Below are positions 5,367 to 7,046 of a DNA stretch of 7,046 bases, in pieces. The notes under the pieces were generated by a model. That model was given only the letters and a program-made list of their open reading frames with translations, did not search any database and was not told where the DNA came from. Position 1 is the first letter of the stretch. Every line of letters begins with the position of its first letter. A program made the translations under genes and the position numbers. The DNA is from an uncultured Candidatus Soleaferrea sp. GTDB lineage: Bacteria; Bacillota; Clostridia; Oscillospirales; Ruminococcaceae. The DNA is taken from NCBI GenBank assembly GCA_934527325.1, contig CAKTAG010000048.1:1-7046 (forward strand), given 5' to 3'.

Positions 5367-5954
5367 TTATTTAGATGGCAACATATGGCCTACTAAACCA
5401 TAAAAAGCCAAAGATAATATACCAATATATATTAACGTTATTGGCAACCCTTTAAAATTATTTGGAACCTTACTTATTTGCAACCTTCTATTTCCTTCTA
5501 TAACCAATAAAGTAGCTATCATAAATCCAATTTGAGCTCCCACTCCAAATATTAAACTTTCAATCAATTTATAGTTATGAGAAAAATTTAAAAGCAATGT
5601 TCCAAATATTAACGTATTAAATATAGAAGATATTATTAAATTTAAATTTCTATTTAAAAACTCTTTAAAAAATTTATTCAAAATAATATATATACTAATA
5701 TACGTTATAGACATACATAATATAAAAATACAAGGTATTATTAAATAATAAAAATTATAATTCCTAAACCACATATTAAATGCCCATATAAAAATTGTAT
5801 GAACTACCGTACCTAACATTATAAAACAACTAAAATAAAATAACTTATTTGGTTTTTTTATTAATACTAACATTCTTCTTGTTCCTAAAGCTCGCATAAA
5901 AAGCGCATTTTCTACAAATATAGAAACAAATAAAATATTAATAAAATTTACCAT
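5367..5954 (-). CDS. RnfA-like (NqrE-like) membrane subunit lacking the cluster cysteines
   Basis: RnfA is one of two homologous six-helix subunits that hold a [2Fe-2S] cluster inside the membrane in the Rnf and Na+-NQR ion-pumping redox complexes. The 195-residue product has the right length and about six hydrophobic segments. The best match is the last third: FGVGAQIGFMIATLLV, then LQISKVPNNFKGLPITLIYIG and LSLAFYGLVG, which parallels the RnfA pattern of a glycine-rich helix followed by VPxxFxGxPI. At the N-terminus, ENALFMRALGTRRML aligns with NNFVLSRFLGICPFL, putting Arg26 where the first cluster cysteine belongs. FNTLIFG (112-118) aligns with TNCAVLG, putting Thr114 at the second. The frame is intact. 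ATG 5954 is chosen over TTG 5963, because GGAGG lies only 2 bases from the TTG. It begins 1 base after the rnfE-like stop. Confidence 0.82.
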   Translation of the reverse strand: MVNFINILFVSIFVENALFMRALGTRRMLVLIKKPNKLFYFSCFIMLGTVVHTIFIWAFNMWFRNYNFYYLIIPCIFILCMSITYISIYIILNKFFKEFLNRNLNLIISSIFNTLIFGTLLLNFSHNYKLIESLIFGVGAQIGFMIATLLVIEGNRRLQISKVPNNFKGLPITLIYIGILSLAFYGLVGHMLPSK

Positions 5955-5955
5955 C

Positions 5956-6603
5956 TTATTCAATACCTCCTTTATTTTTTAATTTATGGCTTTTGATATT
6001 AACTTTTTTTCTATTGTTATATACCATTTGCATTAATGCAGCTAATAAACCTATTAATATAAACCCGCTAAATGGCAATAAAAGCGCAGGGAATTGAATT
6101 GGTAAATTTAAATTATAACCATATATTGTTCCCTTTCCTAAAATTTCTCTTATAATAGATATTAGACATATCTCAATAAAGAATACTGTTACATATACTA
6201 AACTGTCGAGAAAAACCCAATAAACTTTATTTTTATTTGCAAAACCTCTAGACCTTATAATAATTATAGAATTTATAACTACCATAGGTAAGTATATACC
6301 CAAAGATTCAAAATTTGCAGGGAAAAATTTTTTAATAATAAAACCTGTAGGAATATAAATTAAAGCAGATATAAATAAATATGTCATAATAGCATATTGT
6401 TCTTTTATTCTATAACTTATAATACTAACAATAACTAATGTTAAAGTTGTAATTAAAAACATCGCCAAAGATAATGTAATTGCATTGGATAAACTAACAC
6501 CTACCAAAATAATAGGTGCAATAGATAATTGGCACATAATTGTTGGATTTCTAAAAAATAATCCATTTATTCTAGACATAACTTTTTTATTTTTTTTTAA
6601 CAA
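5956..6603 (-). CDS. RnfE-like (NqrD-like) membrane subunit lacking the cluster cysteines
   Basis: RnfE pairs with RnfA as an inverted-topology partner, and the two share one intramembrane [2Fe-2S] cluster. The 215-residue product shows the family landmarks in order: RNPTIMCQLSIAP (18-30), SLGIYLPMVVINS (100-112), RSRGFANKN (117-125), a REILGKGTIYG block (152-162) and a final hydrophobic helix (about 171-193) before a basic tail. Typical RnfE has GLCP and VNC at the first two sites. Here Ala29 and Ser112 occupy those cysteine positions, so the usual cluster cannot be ligated. A nearby Cys24 is displaced by five residues. Length and helix count (six) are normal. TTG 6603 follows AAGGA with 10 bases; the internal ATG at 6579 has no ribosome site. 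The gene starts 50 bases after the rnfD-like stop; rnfG, normally in between, is absent. Confidence 0.82.
   Translation of the reverse strand: MLKKNKKVMSRINGLFFRNPTIMCQLSIAPIILVGVSLSNAITLSLAMFLITTLTLVIVSIISYRIKEQYAIMTYLFISALIYIPTGFIIKKFFPANFESLGIYLPMVVINSIIIIRSRGFANKNKVYWVFLDSLVYVTVFFIEICLISIIREILGKGTIYGYNLNLPIQFPALLLPFSGFILIGLLAALMQMVYNNRKKVNIKSHKLKNKGGIE
5966..5970 (-). promoter_or_regulatory. Ribosome binding site of the rnfA-like gene inside the rnfE-like coding end
   Basis: GGAGG on the minus strand is part of the last codons of the rnfE-like gene (Gly-Gly-Ile-Glu-stop). It lies 11 bases from ATG 5954 but only 2 from TTG 5963, so it supports the ATG and indicates tight coupling of the two subunits. 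Confidence 0.6.
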
Positions 6604-6653
6604 TCTATATCATTCCTTAAATTAATTTTTTCAATATAAAATAAAAAATTATA

Positions 6654-7046
6654 TCACAACGTTTTTTTGAACATTAACTTAGATTTTATATAATTTTGTA
6701 ATTTAAAAAATCCACCATTTGAATTGTAATCTTTGTACGTTAATCTATCCAACGAAAATGATATGGAATTTCCTAACAAAATTGCAAAATACAAACCCTG
6801 AGAAAAACCTCCAAAATACCTAAAAACCATAGTCAAAACTCCAATAATAGCACCATAAATTGTTTTAGCTACACTATATTTAGGGGCTGTAACAGGGTCT
6901 GTAACCATAAATACACATCCAAACAACAAAGAGCCAGAAAACAATTCATAAGCAACAGATAGCAACCTTGCTGAATGTATTCTAGGAAATAAAAAAGCAA
7001 TAAAAGCAGCTGATAATATAAAGCTTACTATTGATGGTAAGTAAAC
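6654..7046 (-). CDS. RnfD-like (NqrB/RnfD family) membrane subunit, C-terminal part
   Basis: RnfD is a polytopic membrane subunit that carries covalent FMN and helps move ions across the membrane. Only the last 130 codons are visible; the frame stays open to the right edge, so a start assigned at TTG 6965 would be artificial. The visible part contains ELFSGSLLFGCVFMVTDPVTAP, the strongly conserved RnfD signature (family form: LLSGG-x4-GAFFMATDPVTSP). It then has TIYGAIIGVLTMVFRYFGGF and YFAILLGNSISFSLDRLTY, matching the final RnfD helices and the terminal D-R-x-T. The flavin-attachment threonine lies upstream of the window. The gene heads the visible D-E-A-HIT series, and its stop (TGA 6656-6654) is 50 bases from the rnfE-like start. 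Confidence 0.88.
   Translation of the reverse strand, partial: VYLPSIVSFILSAAFIAFLFPRIHSARLLSVAYELFSGSLLFGCVFMVTDPVTAPKYSVAKTIYGAIIGVLTMVFRYFGGFSQGLYFAILLGNSISFSLDRLTYKDYNSNGGFFKLQNYIKSKLMFKKTL

Noticed and set aside
6654..6965. Treating the RnfD-like frame as a complete 103-residue gene starting at TTG 6965
   Set aside because: The frame is open without stops to the window edge, and conserved RnfD sequence is expected upstream, so it is a partial gene.

Overview
The window is very A+T-rich and comes from an endospore-forming member of the Bacillota, most likely Clostridia. The evidence is a late-sporulation set: germination protease GPR, a SpoIIQ-type LytM-domain protein and the mother-cell sigma factor SigK. 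An Rnf-like membrane gene set, common in anaerobic Clostridia, fits the same picture. I cannot name the genus; low G+C, strongly A/T-biased codons and host-associated gut clostridia would all be compatible.

Positions 1-813 are an insertion-sequence graveyard, with everything on the minus strand. The 5' end of an IS1-type transposase gene runs off the left edge. Next comes a short, frameshifted N-terminal remnant of an IS1634/IS4-type transposase (about 307-449). Then comes a decayed C-terminal remnant of an IS30-type transposase (about 554-715). Two look-alike extended -10 promoters (TGATATAAT) precede the first two.

Positions 814-3387 are the sporulation block. spoIIQ and gpr form a two-gene minus-strand unit separated by only 17 bases, both expected to act in the forespore lineage. 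sigK diverges from spoIIQ on the plus strand. It is intact, with a hydrophobic pro-sequence and no skin-type interruption.

Positions 3653-4612 encode an unrecognised protein-kinase-fold protein. It has intact catalytic residues and an N-terminal signal-peptide-like segment, so it may act outside the cytoplasm. It is transcribed from its own promoter region, convergent with sigK.

Positions 5007-7046 are one minus-strand unit reading rnfD-like (5' end beyond the window), rnfE-like, rnfA-like, HIT hydrolase. This is the most unusual part. The rnfG gene that normally separates D and E is absent, rnfB does not follow rnfA, and all four cysteines that bind the intramembrane [2Fe-2S] cluster in RnfA/RnfE appear replaced (by Arg, Thr, Ala and Ser). 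The reading frames are otherwise intact, which suggests a repurposed Rnf-derived membrane complex rather than a decayed one. Alignments were made from memory, so residue equivalences need confirmation.
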